Position numbers and translations under genes: made by a program
The notes under the pieces: generated by a model
The model's input: the letters and a program-made list of their open reading frames with translations, nothing else
Told to the model about the DNA's origin: nothing
The model's database searches: none
From: an uncultured Sphingomonadales bacterium
GTDB taxonomy: Bacteria; Pseudomonadota; Alphaproteobacteria; Sphingomonadales; Rhodothalassiaceae
Assembly: GCA_947499155.1 (NCBI GenBank)
Contig: CANMND010000001.1
Coordinates: 62,001 to 126,000, forward strand
DNA: 64,000 nt
Reading direction: 5' to 3'
Shown: one piece after another, positions 1-8,754 of the stretch
Position numbering within the stretch: the stretch's first letter is position 1
Layout of the letters: each line of letters opens with the position of its first letter

Positions 1-746
1 TTGCTTATATGGCCTGCAAGAAGCAAAACCGGGGCCGGTATCGGCATTATACGCACCGGGCGTCCCAGGCCGCCTGACAAAACCTGCGCAAGATCTTCAT
101 AACTATAGCCATTTTTATGACCATCATCCACATCAACCAACTGACCACGCATTATATGAGATTGGGTAAGGTGCCCCAGAACCTCAGCAAGATCGGGTCC
201 ATAGATCAATGAAACGCGATGATGCCGGTTTCCAGGAACCGGCAGAATTCCACGGCGGGCCGCTTTTATCAGCTTCAGGATTTCACGATCCCCCGGACCA
301 TAAACACCCGGTGGGCGAACGATCATCCAGTCTTGACCGGCCCCTATAGATTCAACAGCCTTTTCCGCTTCATATTTGCTGGCGGCATAATGCGAAAGTT
401 CCGGCCAGCGTGCAGCAAGACTTGAAACATGCACCAGTTTTGCGCTCGGCGCCGTTTTCCCCATGGCATCAATAAGACGACAGGTTCCGTCCACATTGGC
501 CGCAAAAAAGTGCCGTCTGTCCGACGCTTTCAACACAGCTGCCAGATGGACGACCGCATCAGAGCCCGCAACAAGACGCTCCAGCGCTGCCCCATCTTCC
601 AAGGTTCCCGGCACCCACTCAAGGCCTGGGCGTGCCGGCTGTGGACGTCTGGTCAAAGCCTTTACCGTGTGGCCATGGTCGAGCGCATTATTGATCAGGT
701 GAGCGCCGACAAACCCGGTCCCACCTGTGAGTGCGATGACAGCCAT
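1..746 (-). CDS. NAD(P)-dependent epimerase/dehydratase (partial, C-terminus beyond window)
   Basis: Extended short-chain dehydrogenase of the NAD-dependent epimerase/dehydratase family, predicted to act on a nucleotide sugar or similar substrate in the cytosol. Reading back from the ATG at 746, the protein opens with the Rossmann motif TGGTGFVG (about residues 7-14) and carries the catalytic HYAASK (Y-x3-K) near residue 133. The frame stays open to base 1 (248 codons), so the C-terminal part is missing. It starts 59 bp after the acyl-AMP ligase stop on the same strand and is probably co-transcribed with it. The substrate cannot be told from sequence; a 3-beta-HSD/isomerase-like role on a lipid is an alternative, given the neighbour. 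Confidence 0.85.
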   Translation of the reverse strand, partial: MAVIALTGGTGFVGAHLINNALDHGHTVKALTRRPQPARPGLEWVPGTLEDGAALERLVAGSDAVVHLAAVLKASDRRHFFAANVDGTCRLIDAMGKTAPSAKLVHVSSLAARWPELSHYAASKYEAEKAVESIGAGQDWMIVRPPGVYGPGDREILKLIKAARRGILPVPGNRHHRVSLIYGPDLAEVLGHLTQSHIMRGQLVDVDDGHKNGYSYEDLAQVLSGGLGRPVRIMPIPAPVLLLAGHIS

Positions 747-805
747 TTAAATGCCTGTTGCTATTTTCAAAGCCATTTTGCCTGTCTTTAAGGCAATTGG
801 TTGTC

Positions 806-2671
806 TCAAAAGTCCAGTGCCTCAATCGTGCCTGCCATAAACTGCTGGCGTGCTTTAGAGCGGCTGAGCTTTCCAGATGAGGTCCGGGGCAAAGTACGAG
901 GAGGAACCAGCTCAATCCGGCAATTGATCCCGGCAACTGACTGAATCTGGCGCTTGATCTGTTCCACAAGTTGGCGGCGCTCGTCTTCCGTTCGCAAGCG
1001 GCATTGTACCAGAACGGTTGCCACTTCTTCTCGTGATTTGCCCGGCAAGGATATGGCCGCGATATCACCGCTGCGCATGCCCGGAATTTGTTCCACGGCC
1101 CATTCAATATCTTGTGGCCAGTGGTTGCGACCGTTGACAATGATCATGTCTTTGGCCCGCCCGATTACATAAAGCCCGCCGTCGCGCATGTATCCCATGT
1201 CGCCCGTATCAAGCCAGCCATCGGCAGACAAGACCGACGCCGTGGTTTCCGCATCATCGAAATAGCCGGTCATCACGCTATCACCGCGAACAAAAATCCG
1301 TCCAATTTGGCGTTCAGGAAGTTTGCTGCCGTCTTCATCGCGAACGTGCAATTCATATTCGGGCAATGGAATGCCGCAGCAGACGACCTCGCGGTAGCGG
1401 ATATCATCTTCCGACACACTCTCATCTGATTTAAGATGGATATCACTATCCACATCAGCCAGCACGCCATTAGCCGCTACATGCAGATGATCATCAGTAT
1501 TTTGCGGAATATCGCCTGACAGCACCCGCTCATCCACAAGGTCGATTTCCATCCCGCGTCCCAGAACAGCAAAGCTGACAGCGAGAGTACACTCGGCAAG
1601 GCCATAGCTGGGCACGAAGGCCGTTGAACTGAATCCCGCGTCCTTGAAGGTTTCGGCGAAGTGCCGGATCACATCGGGCCGTATCATGTCGCCGCCGATC
1701 CCGGCCACACGCCATGAAGAAAGATCCAAACTTTTCATGGCTTCCGCGCCCACGCGACGCGCACAGATATCATAGCCGAATGTGGGGCTGTATGTGATGG
1801 TGCCACGATTGCGTGTCATCAGTGTCAGCCACTGCATGGGACGCCGGGCAAAATCCTCGGTCGCCAGAAAATCAACGGACACCTGATTGGCGATAGGCGT
1901 CAACAAAGTGCCAACCAGCCCCATGTCATGATAAAATGGCAGCCACGAAATACAGCGATCATCATCAACAAGCTGAACCCCGTCACGCCCCTGCCCCTGA
2001 CAATTCGCCATCAAGGCCTTGTGCGTAATGGCGATACCATGGGGAAAGCGAGTAGAACCGGACGAATATTGCAGATATGCCAGATCATCGCTTGACGGAT
2101 GTCCAAGCTCGCCCTCAGCGACCTTGAGCGCATCAAACTCCTGGAACGTCCCACAAAACAGAAGATCCAGACCTTCGGCTGCCTGCTGATTGAATTCTTC
2201 CATGCTATCTGGCCCAACCATGGCCCGCGCCCGGCAGCTTTGCATTTGAAGGCGCAATTGCGTCACATAACCGTCCCGTCCACCAAAAGATGTGGGTAAT
2301 GGCAATGGAACGGGAAGCACACAGGCGTATTGGCAGCCCATAAAAAAGGATACAAAATCAGCCTCAGTTGCCGCAATCAGCGCGATGCGATCACCAGCCT
2401 CAAAGCCCATACCCTTAAGCTTGCGTCCAATTTGCCTCGCCTTGTCGCGCAAGGCTGCGTAAGTCATGACGTCACCGAGTTCGCCACGGGCGGTATAGAA
2501 ATTTACCCCCCTTACACCCAAAGCCGCATAATCCAGAGCGTCGACAAGAGTCGGGAAATCCCCCATACGCCGAGGCAAGTTATCTTGCGTCGGAGTGGGT
2601 GCTACTACATCAAGTGTATCTATTACAGCCGCGGAACTCAATGAAACGCCTCTGCCTTTAAAGGTCATCAT
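806..2671 (-). CDS. Fatty acyl-AMP ligase (FAAL), stand-alone
   Basis: Adenylate-forming enzyme of the FAAL / long-chain acyl-CoA synthetase superfamily (621 aa). Such enzymes activate fatty acids as acyl-AMP and usually hand them to an acyl carrier protein rather than CoA. The AMP-binding P-loop is visible as YLQYSSGSTRFPHG near residue 200; the C-terminal lobe holds GWLDTGDMGY and NGRNHWPQDIE, and PRTSSGKLSR near the end contains the usual C-terminal lysine. No carrier-protein or ketosynthase domain is fused, and none is encoded in the window, so the acyl acceptor is unknown. The start is one of two consecutive ATGs and no strong Shine-Dalgarno is seen. It is divergent from the class V aminotransferase and probably co-transcribed with the epimerase. 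Confidence 0.9.
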   Translation of the reverse strand: MMTFKGRGVSLSSAAVIDTLDVVAPTPTQDNLPRRMGDFPTLVDALDYAALGVRGVNFYTARGELGDVMTYAALRDKARQIGRKLKGMGFEAGDRIALIAATEADFVSFFMGCQYACVLPVPLPLPTSFGGRDGYVTQLRLQMQSCRARAMVGPDSMEEFNQQAAEGLDLLFCGTFQEFDALKVAEGELGHPSSDDLAYLQYSSGSTRFPHGIAITHKALMANCQGQGRDGVQLVDDDRCISWLPFYHDMGLVGTLLTPIANQVSVDFLATEDFARRPMQWLTLMTRNRGTITYSPTFGYDICARRVGAEAMKSLDLSSWRVAGIGGDMIRPDVIRHFAETFKDAGFSSTAFVPSYGLAECTLAVSFAVLGRGMEIDLVDERVLSGDIPQNTDDHLHVAANGVLADVDSDIHLKSDESVSEDDIRYREVVCCGIPLPEYELHVRDEDGSKLPERQIGRIFVRGDSVMTGYFDDAETTASVLSADGWLDTGDMGYMRDGGLYVIGRAKDMIIVNGRNHWPQDIEWAVEQIPGMRSGDIAAISLPGKSREEVATVLVQCRLRTEDERRQLVEQIKRQIQSVAGINCRIELVPPRTLPRTSSGKLSRSKARQQFMAGTIEALDF

Positions 2672-2882
2672 GATCGGAAAACCGATTGCGATTGAAGCAC
2701 TCTTCCGCCTGAAATTGCAATACTTTCAGGCATTGTCGGCTTCCCTAACGGAAATACGAACGATCATTACTCTTGTTCACTACCGCTCGGGTCAGTTACA
2801 GGAGAAAGTCAACCGTCTGCAAGCGTTTTGTCCGCTTTATCTAACGTATGCGGGCCGGATATAAGGGAATTGTGACAAAAAC

Positions 2883-4097
2883 ATGACCAACACAGCCACC
2901 CAGAATGACCGCCCACTATTCACATCCTATGACATAATGCGTCTGCGCAAAGAGACGCCTGGCACTGAACACCGCATCCACCTGGACAATGCAGGAGCTG
3001 CACTAATGCCCCTTAGGGTGTCCGACACATTGCGCAAACATATTGACCTGGAAACAAGGCTGGGCGGCTATGTGGCACAAGAACGAATGAGTGATAAGCT
3101 TGAAAAAAGTTACGAATCCACAGCCAGACTTTTAGGGGCACACCCTGATGAGATCGCGTATCTGTCCAGCGCGACCGATGCCTGGGATCGGGCTTTTTAT
3201 AGCCTGCGCCTGCGCCCTGGTGACAAAATTATCACGGCATTCAATGAATATTGCTCAAACTTTGTGGCCTTTTTGCATCGGGTCCAAAGGGACGGCATCC
3301 AGATCATCGTTATCGAAAAGGACGACACAGGCACTCTTGACCTTAAGGCCATGGAAGCAGCCATCGATAAAAAAGTGAAGCTGATCGCAATCAGCCACGT
3401 GCCATCATCCTCGGGGCAAATAAATCCGGCAAAGGCGGTCGGGCGGATCAGTCGTGCCCACAACATCCCCTATCTGCTTGATGCCTGCCAATCTGTTGGA
3501 CAACTCCTTGTGGACGTCGATGATATTGGCTGCGATATGCTAACGGGGACGGCACGTAAATTCCTGCGCGGCCCCCGGGGCATGGGTTTTCTTTATATCA
3601 GGCGCAGTTTTCTGGATAAGCTGGATCCGGTCATGCTGACCAACCAGGCTGCAAGCTGGACAGACTCTGACAGCTATAGCTTGCGTACCGATGCCCGCAT
3701 CATGGAAGCATGGGAACGTAATATAGCGGCGCAACTGGCCTTTGGTGCTGCGGCGGACTATCTGCTTGATCTGGGCGTCGAACGGGCAATCAGTCGCACT
3801 GCCACGCTTTCAAAATATCTTCGAGACGGGCTAACCACATTAAAGCCAGTCACACCAACAGACCCAGGGCACGATCTGTGCGCCATCGTCACGTTCCAGC
3901 ACCGCAACCATGAACCCGGCAATATCAAGCAGATGATGGAGCAGCAGGGAATTGCCGTGCAGGTCTCAAGCGTTGAACATACCAGACTTGATCTGGATGC
4001 CCGCGGCATCAGCAAAACCGTCCGCGTCTCGCCGCATTACTACAATACCGAAGACGAGATTGATCGCTTTCTTGAAGCCCTTGATGCCTTGAACTGA
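2883..4097 (+). CDS. Class V aminotransferase / cysteine-desulfurase-like PLP enzyme
   Basis: PLP-dependent enzyme of fold type I (404 aa), aminotransferase class V family (SufS/IscS, isopenicillin-N epimerase relatives). HLDNAGAALMP near residue 33 is the usual substrate-entry segment, the PLP-ring aspartate lies in LLDACQSVGQ (D200), and the Schiff-base lysine is K226 in TARKFLRGPRG. No flexible active-site loop with a cysteine (typical RxGHHC of SufS) is evident, and no suf/isc genes are nearby, so a role in Fe-S assembly is unlikely. The reaction may be an amino acid lyase, epimerase or desulfurase. It is divergent from the FAAL gene and meets the EamA gene tail to tail with 7 bp between. 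Confidence 0.85.
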   Translation: MTNTATQNDRPLFTSYDIMRLRKETPGTEHRIHLDNAGAALMPLRVSDTLRKHIDLETRLGGYVAQERMSDKLEKSYESTARLLGAHPDEIAYLSSATDAWDRAFYSLRLRPGDKIITAFNEYCSNFVAFLHRVQRDGIQIIVIEKDDTGTLDLKAMEAAIDKKVKLIAISHVPSSSGQINPAKAVGRISRAHNIPYLLDACQSVGQLLVDVDDIGCDMLTGTARKFLRGPRGMGFLYIRRSFLDKLDPVMLTNQAASWTDSDSYSLRTDARIMEAWERNIAAQLAFGAAADYLLDLGVERAISRTATLSKYLRDGLTTLKPVTPTDPGHDLCAIVTFQHRNHEPGNIKQMMEQQGIAVQVSSVEHTRLDLDARGISKTVRVSPHYYNTEDEIDRFLEALDALN

Positions 4098-4104
4098 ATC
4101 CTGA

Positions 4105-5016
4105 TCAAGACACACGCCGGTGTCTGCGCCAGCGCACACGTTGAGCGATAAGAATACCAGTCAGAATGAGAACAAGACCGAAAAAACTGGACCAACTGAA
4201 ACTTTCATTGAGAAAGGCAACGCCCAGAATACTTCCAGTAACCGGGACGATATAATTGTTCAAGGATACCAGGGTCGCCCCAACCCGTGCCAGCAACCAG
4301 ATCAAAATCAGAACCGTAATAGCTGAAGGAACAAGCCCCAGCCAAGTTAGGGCGGCAAGGCTTTGCCAATCGGGACTGGCCGCAAAAGGGTTCTCAAAAA
4401 TCAGAGCCAAGGGCACAACAACCAGCGAACTGATCGCCATCACACCAGCTGCAGCGACAAGAGCCGGCATGCGGGACAACTTTCTGAATAACAGCGACCC
4501 AAGGCCATACCCGATAGCACCAGTAAGAACGGCGAGTTTTCCCAGGACTCCATCGTGCGTCATATCCCCCGACACACCGCCCATGAGTACGACCACCCCC
4601 ATGAAGCCCATAACAAGGCCAATCAGCTTCCTTTTGGTGATCTTCTCGTCATTGGTCATCACATGTGCAAAACCCAAGACAGCAAGGGGCGTAAAGGCCA
4701 TGAGGATAGCTGCTTCAGAACTGGCAATATGCGTTTGCCCCCAGGAAATCAGCATGAAAGGCAGGGCTGTTTCAACCAAAGCCGCCAGCACCAGCAAGCC
4801 CCAGTTCCTGCGCGTCAATCGTGGGAACCGCTCCCGCCTCACGAAAGCTATGGATAATAGAAACAGGGCACCAATAAAGATACGCCCAGCTGCAACCGTC
4901 AGCGGCCCGAAATGGCGAAGAGCAATGGCAATGAAGAAAAATGACGATCCCCAGCTCACCGCCAGAACTGCAAGACCCATAAAATCAGCCAATTTTGGCT
5001 CACTAATTGGTTTCAC
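4105..5016 (-). CDS. EamA/DMT-superfamily transporter
   Basis: Ten-helix drug/metabolite exporter (303 aa) with two EamA repeats, residues about 15-140 and 155-290, in the inner membrane. Family members export amino acids or small metabolites; the substrate is not predictable here. The start is GTG at 5016: an in-frame TAA lies directly before it, and the next possible ATG is about 14 residues inside. The C-terminus is basic (RVRWRRHRR), compatible with a cytoplasmic end. It converges on the aminotransferase and diverges from recX. Confidence 0.88.
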   Translation of the reverse strand: MKPISEPKLADFMGLAVLAVSWGSSFFFIAIALRHFGPLTVAAGRIFIGALFLLSIAFVRRERFPRLTRRNWGLLVLAALVETALPFMLISWGQTHIASSEAAILMAFTPLAVLGFAHVMTNDEKITKRKLIGLVMGFMGVVVLMGGVSGDMTHDGVLGKLAVLTGAIGYGLGSLLFRKLSRMPALVAAAGVMAISSLVVVPLALIFENPFAASPDWQSLAALTWLGLVPSAITVLILIWLLARVGATLVSLNNYIVPVTGSILGVAFLNESFSWSSFFGLVLILTGILIAQRVRWRRHRRVS

Positions 5017-5094
5017 TTATGGTCTTTCTTTCAAAGTCTTCCCGATTTGGTCAAATAACTTGCAGACGACAACAAGGAGCGGCAGGCTTATCCC

Positions 5095-5703
5095 ATGACA
5101 AGACAGTTCAAGCCCCCAAAGCCCATGACACCTGACCGATTGGAACGCGCTGCCTATCATTATCTGGAGCGTTACGCCACAAGCACATCTGGCTTCCATC
5201 GTGTTATGGAACGCAAAATCCGGCGAACCAATGAAAATTTTTCTCCGCTCACTTCTGAACAACAAGGCTGGATTGATGCTCTAACAGAAAAATGTCTCCG
5301 CCTGCAGCTTTTGGATGACAGGCTTTATGCCGACCAAAAAGCACGAACGCTTTCCCTACAGGGGAAGCCCATGCGGACAATCAAGCAATGGCTGTCTGCA
5401 CGAGGTGTCGATCCTGATACGATTGATCAGGCACTTCAGGCACTGGCAGATGATCATGGTGACAGCCAGACCGCAGATATGAAGGCCGCCTTGCGCTTTG
5501 CCCGCAGGCGACGCTTTGGCCCCTGGCGGCGCGATGATGGCGACAAAAAAAAGCGTGACAAGGAAATTGCTGCATTCATGCGGGCAGGCTTTGGCTGGCA
5601 ACAAACCATGGCTGTGCTTGAAGCAGAAAGTGTGGAGACCGCCCTGGCACTGGCAGAAGAAGTTGACAGGCCCCATATCGTAGCTGATTGGCCCGACAAC
5701 TGA
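5095..5703 (+). CDS. recX: Regulatory protein RecX family
   Basis: RecX-like protein (202 aa), a modulator of RecA filaments in the family. It shows the typical three-helix repeats: an N-terminal segment (AAYHYLERYATSTSGFHRVM), a middle block with LDDRLYADQKARTLSLQGKP, and a C-terminal block with RRRFGPWRRDD and AAFMRAGFGWQ. RecX often lies beside recA, but recA is not in this window, which is common in alphaproteobacteria. The gene is divergent from the EamA transporter with 78 bp between; an AAGGAG lies rather far (about 15 bp) upstream of the ATG. Confidence 0.88.
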   Translation: MTRQFKPPKPMTPDRLERAAYHYLERYATSTSGFHRVMERKIRRTNENFSPLTSEQQGWIDALTEKCLRLQLLDDRLYADQKARTLSLQGKPMRTIKQWLSARGVDPDTIDQALQALADDHGDSQTADMKAALRFARRRRFGPWRRDDGDKKKRDKEIAAFMRAGFGWQQTMAVLEAESVETALALAEEVDRPHIVADWPDN

Positions 5704-5838
5704 CCGTGCTACATTGGGCTATACGAGGTTCCTGGGGCATCACGCCACACAGATTGAAGACTGTAATGTCTCGATTACCAAGACGATTAATGATAGAGCC
5801 AGCACGTGAATGACGTATGACAATTGGAGACAACAGGC

Positions 5839-6930
5839 ATGAGGCCCGAAAATGCCGCTGACTTTCCGCTGAGAGAGGCACGTACCATCATCAGGAATCT
5901 GGTGCGGCCAAAACCCTGGATATACTGGACCGACTTTCTGATCAGCGCAGCCATTGGATGGAGTGCGTTTATTCTGGCTGCCCTGTCCGTCCCGTTTTCT
6001 GCCATTCAGGTCCTGTCAGTAATCGTTGCCACCTTCGCCCTTTATCGCGCGGTTATTTTCATTCACGAACTGTCGCACCTAAAACGCGACACATTTAGGA
6101 TGTTCCGGCTGGTCTGGAATCTGGTCTGCGGGTTTCCCATGCTGGTTCCCTCCTTTACTTATGCAGGCGTTCATATTGATCACCACCGTCGCAAAATATA
6201 CGGCACCCATGGCGACGGTGAGTATGTGCCCTTTGCCAATGGGCCTGCCTGGAAACTCATCAGTTACGTCTTTTTGTCGTTTCTGCTGCCGCTGTTGTTT
6301 ATCGGGCGTTTTCTTGTTCTCACGCCCTTGAGCTACATCTTCCCTCCGCTGCGAGGCTGGCTGTGGGAGCGTGCATCATCGCTGACGATCGATCTGGATT
6401 ATCGCAGGCCGCCTCCGGCCAAGCGGGACGGCACCACATGGCGTATTCAGGAGTTCATGGCATTTCTTAGCGCTGCTACTTTTACAACATTGTTTGTAAC
6501 CGGGGTGCTTCCCTTGTCGTTTCTCGCGGTCTGGTACGTCGTTGTCCTGTTGATTTTTGTTTTCAATTCCCTGCGGACCCTTTGCGCACACGCCTATCGG
6601 AATCCAGGCGATACACCAATGACTGCCGCTGAAGAATTTCTCGATTCTGTGAATGTGCCAGGCAATCGCTTTATCACGTCCCTATGGGCTCCTGTGGGCT
6701 TACGCTTTCATGCGACACATCATCTGTTTCCCGCCATTCCCTATCACGCACTGGGGGAAGCTCATCGCAAGCTGATCGCAGAGTTGCCGGACAACAGTCT
6801 TTATCTTGCAGCAAGCAGGCGCAGCATGGCTGATGCACTCACGCGTATCTGGCAAGAGGCAAAGATGGCTGAAAAACAGACACGTTCCAATGCCGCCAGC
6901 AATCCACAGCCCTCATCGCGAACTGTCTGA
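5839..6930 (+). CDS. Membrane fatty acid desaturase
   Basis: Integral-membrane di-iron desaturase (363 aa). The three histidine boxes are present: HELSH (residues 76-80), HIDHH (112-116) and HATHH near residue 290, with hydrophobic segments between them (for example residues 35-75 and about 135-170). These boxes bind the two irons that introduce a double bond in an acyl chain, using O2 and electrons from a reductase. The ATG at 5839 is preferred over an in-frame TTG 15 bp upstream because GGAG sits 9 bp before it. The last 18 bp overlap the 3' end of the convergent mocA-like gene. A hydroxylase or carotenoid-modifying role is possible in this superfamily. Confidence 0.88.
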   Translation: MRPENAADFPLREARTIIRNLVRPKPWIYWTDFLISAAIGWSAFILAALSVPFSAIQVLSVIVATFALYRAVIFIHELSHLKRDTFRMFRLVWNLVCGFPMLVPSFTYAGVHIDHHRRKIYGTHGDGEYVPFANGPAWKLISYVFLSFLLPLLFIGRFLVLTPLSYIFPPLRGWLWERASSLTIDLDYRRPPPAKRDGTTWRIQEFMAFLSAATFTTLFVTGVLPLSFLAVWYVVVLLIFVFNSLRTLCAHAYRNPGDTPMTAAEEFLDSVNVPGNRFITSLWAPVGLRFHATHHLFPAIPYHALGEAHRKLIAELPDNSLYLAASRRSMADALTRIWQEAKMAEKQTRSNAASNPQPSSRTV

Positions 6931-7524
6931 GTGAAGCAATATCCTGATTCGCGAAAGGGCTTGCGGGTCATCTGCATCCAGAAATATGCCGGGATCCTTC
7001 ACCTTACACATGTGTAAGGACTCACCCATATCGGCCAGCAGATGTCGCGCGCCCTGGTCACCCTCCAGAGCCAACAGAGCCGGAAACATGCGACGGTGCC
7101 ATAGAACAGGGTTTCCGCGCTTGCCGTTCATGGTCGGCACAACTGCGCTACAGGTATCTGCAAACTCGTTGGCGAGCGCCCTGATCGTCACTGCTTGGAC
7201 CAGAGGCATATCACCCAGGACGATCATGGCTCCATCCACTGCGTCCGACAGGTTGCCAATTCCGCACCTTACGGAAGATGCCAACCCCATTTCATGCTGT
7301 GAATTATGAATAAACTGCACAGGCAAGCCGCACAGGGACTTACGCGTTCTGGCAGCCTGATGGCCAGTCACCACATAAACCGGCCCTATATCTGCCGCCA
7401 GCACATGATCAGCCACATGCCGCAACATCGCCTTCTCAGCAACAACCGCCAAAAGCTTGTTATGACCACCCATCCGGCGCGAATGTCCCGCAGCAAGTAT
7501 GATCGACACCAGACTGGCTGTCAT
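6913..7524 (-). CDS. mocA: MocA-like molybdenum cofactor cytidylyltransferase
   Basis: Nucleotidyltransferase of the MobA/MocA family (203 aa). The N-terminal signature LAAGHSRRMGGHNKLL (residues 10-25) binds the nucleotide, and MIVLGDMPLV holds the metal-binding aspartate. MocA enzymes add CMP to molybdopterin for xanthine-dehydrogenase-type molybdenum enzymes. AAGGGG lies 6 bp upstream of the ATG. On the same strand upstream lie the decayed xdhC and coxG, the usual companions of a CO-dehydrogenase/xanthine-dehydrogenase maturation set, which supports MocA rather than MobA. A sugar-phosphate nucleotidyltransferase is a less likely alternative. Confidence 0.85.
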   Translation of the reverse strand: MTASLVSIILAAGHSRRMGGHNKLLAVVAEKAMLRHVADHVLAADIGPVYVVTGHQAARTRKSLCGLPVQFIHNSQHEMGLASSVRCGIGNLSDAVDGAMIVLGDMPLVQAVTIRALANEFADTCSAVVPTMNGKRGNPVLWHRRMFPALLALEGDQGARHLLADMGESLHMCKVKDPGIFLDADDPQALSRIRILLHSDSSR

Positions 7525-7659
7525 ATCTTACCCCTTTGTCTCTGGTTTTCGTGTGTTTGAATGATCGAATCACGTCAACTTCTCAAAATCAGGGTTAATT
7601 GAGTCGTGAAAAATATAGGGTTTAAGCGATAATTCTCGTTACGCATGTAGATAAGCTTG

Positions 7660-7933
7660 TCAACCTATCCGAAAAAGTGTCCACTTTGTTGAAACAAGTC
7701 CCAAAAACGGGTCTGGCCATACGTTATAAGTCTTCCTATTCGCCCATGATCCGATGTAGAAGGCTGAGGAGTCGAGCGTCCCGGCCAGTGCCGCATCGTC
7801 CAGTTTCGGATCGTGGGTCAGCGTAACCACGGCGGCACATGGACCGGGACGCTCGGCCGACTTAACATGCCAGACCCTCTCCTAATGTTCACCAATTCTG
7901 GAACTGGGCCACTGGTGTGTCGACCGGCCTCAT
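7660..7933 (-). pseudogene. xdhC-family remnant (XdhC/CoxI maturation factor), internally deleted
   Basis: Between coxG and mocA on the same strand lies a decayed XdhC gene. An ATG at 7933, just after the coxG stop, opens a 14-codon frame (MRPVDTPVAQFQNW) that resembles an XdhC N-terminus and then hits a stop. About 55 bp later, a different stretch encodes AAVVTLTHDPKLDDAALAG followed by SSAFYIG, the conserved C-terminal Rossmann signature of XdhC proteins, which normally continues with A-L-G-S-R. Here the match breaks off right after YIG, and the frame runs to a stop at 7660. The remnant is about 275 bp, against 700 bp or more for an intact gene. XdhC inserts or sulfurates molybdenum cofactor, so this operon has probably lost that function locally. 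Confidence 0.72.
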
Positions 7934-7935
7934 GG

Positions 7936-8565
7936 TCACCTTAAAAGCACATACAGCAACACAAGAACGGCAAGTATCACTGCAGACGCCCAAACCAGCG
8001 GCGACAAAGCCCGGCGCCCTGAAGCAACGCCTGCCAATTCCGGTTCTTCTGCCGTCTTTATAGCTTTATCAGATACATCAACGGATTCAGGTGAAGGTGT
8101 GACCGCAATCACTGCCTCAGCACGCTCCTGCGCCAAAGCAGAAAAAACGCTGAAAAAATCATCTGCGTATTTCTTGGCAGTGCTGTCAATCAGACGCGCT
8201 CCCATCTGGGCAAGCTTGCCGCCCACGCTGGCCTCTGCTGCCCATACAAGTTTTGTACTCACTCCATCATCCAGTTCCTCCAGGGCCACATCCGCATGAC
8301 CCCGTGCAAAGCCTGCGGCCCCCTTGCCTTCTCCCACCAGTTTATAACTTATTGGCGCATCGATATCCTCAAGCCTGACATCGCCTTTGAATTTGGCTTT
8401 CACTGGCCCCAGCTTCACGGTCAGGCTTGCCACAAGTTCCGTATCACTGACCCGCTCCAGTGCTTCACAGCCCGAAATACACTGGATCAACAGCGTTTCA
8501 TCATTTAACGCCTCCCAAACGATAGCCCGTGGTGCCGCAATAACCGTTTCGCCACTCAGTTTCAT
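7936..8565 (-). CDS. coxG: CoxG-family (SRPBCC fold) protein with C-terminal membrane anchor
   Basis: Carbon monoxide dehydrogenase subunit G family protein (209 aa). Residues 1-145 form the START/SRPBCC lipid-binding-like fold (KLSGETVIAAPRAIVWEALN at the start; VKAKFKGDVRLEDID near residue 55). A low-complexity linker follows, and the last 21 residues (from PLVWASAVILAVLVLLY) are a membrane helix. CoxG recruits CO dehydrogenase to the cytoplasmic membrane in Oligotropha-type systems. It is first in the coxG-(xdhC)-mocA operon. No cox structural genes adjoin it; a CoxL-like large subunit lies 16 kb away. Confidence 0.85.
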   Translation of the reverse strand: MKLSGETVIAAPRAIVWEALNDETLLIQCISGCEALERVSDTELVASLTVKLGPVKAKFKGDVRLEDIDAPISYKLVGEGKGAAGFARGHADVALEELDDGVSTKLVWAAEASVGGKLAQMGARLIDSTAKKYADDFFSVFSALAQERAEAVIAVTPSPESVDVSDKAIKTAEEPELAGVASGRRALSPLVWASAVILAVLVLLYVLLR

Positions 8566-8754
8566 TCCAAGTCCATCCTTCTCGTATAAGCGTAGGGCAA
8601 TTTATGATTCATAGCCTAAAAATTAGCACAATCGTCCGATTGCCTACCGGGTTTTCTTGATTTGCGGCGTGCGACCATCTAAAAACCAGATGATTTCCCG
8701 CATGTCGGACACTCTGTCAGACATTCTTACACAGTTCAGCATCAAGAGAATCAA

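Noticed and set aside
2883-4097. SufS cysteine desulfurase
   Set aside because: No RxGHHC-like loop and no suf genes nearby; only the PLP fold can be claimed.
4256-5098. 280-codon plus-strand frame
   Set aside because: Antisense of the EamA transporter; its composition is low-complexity Thr/Ala/Pro and it has no family features.
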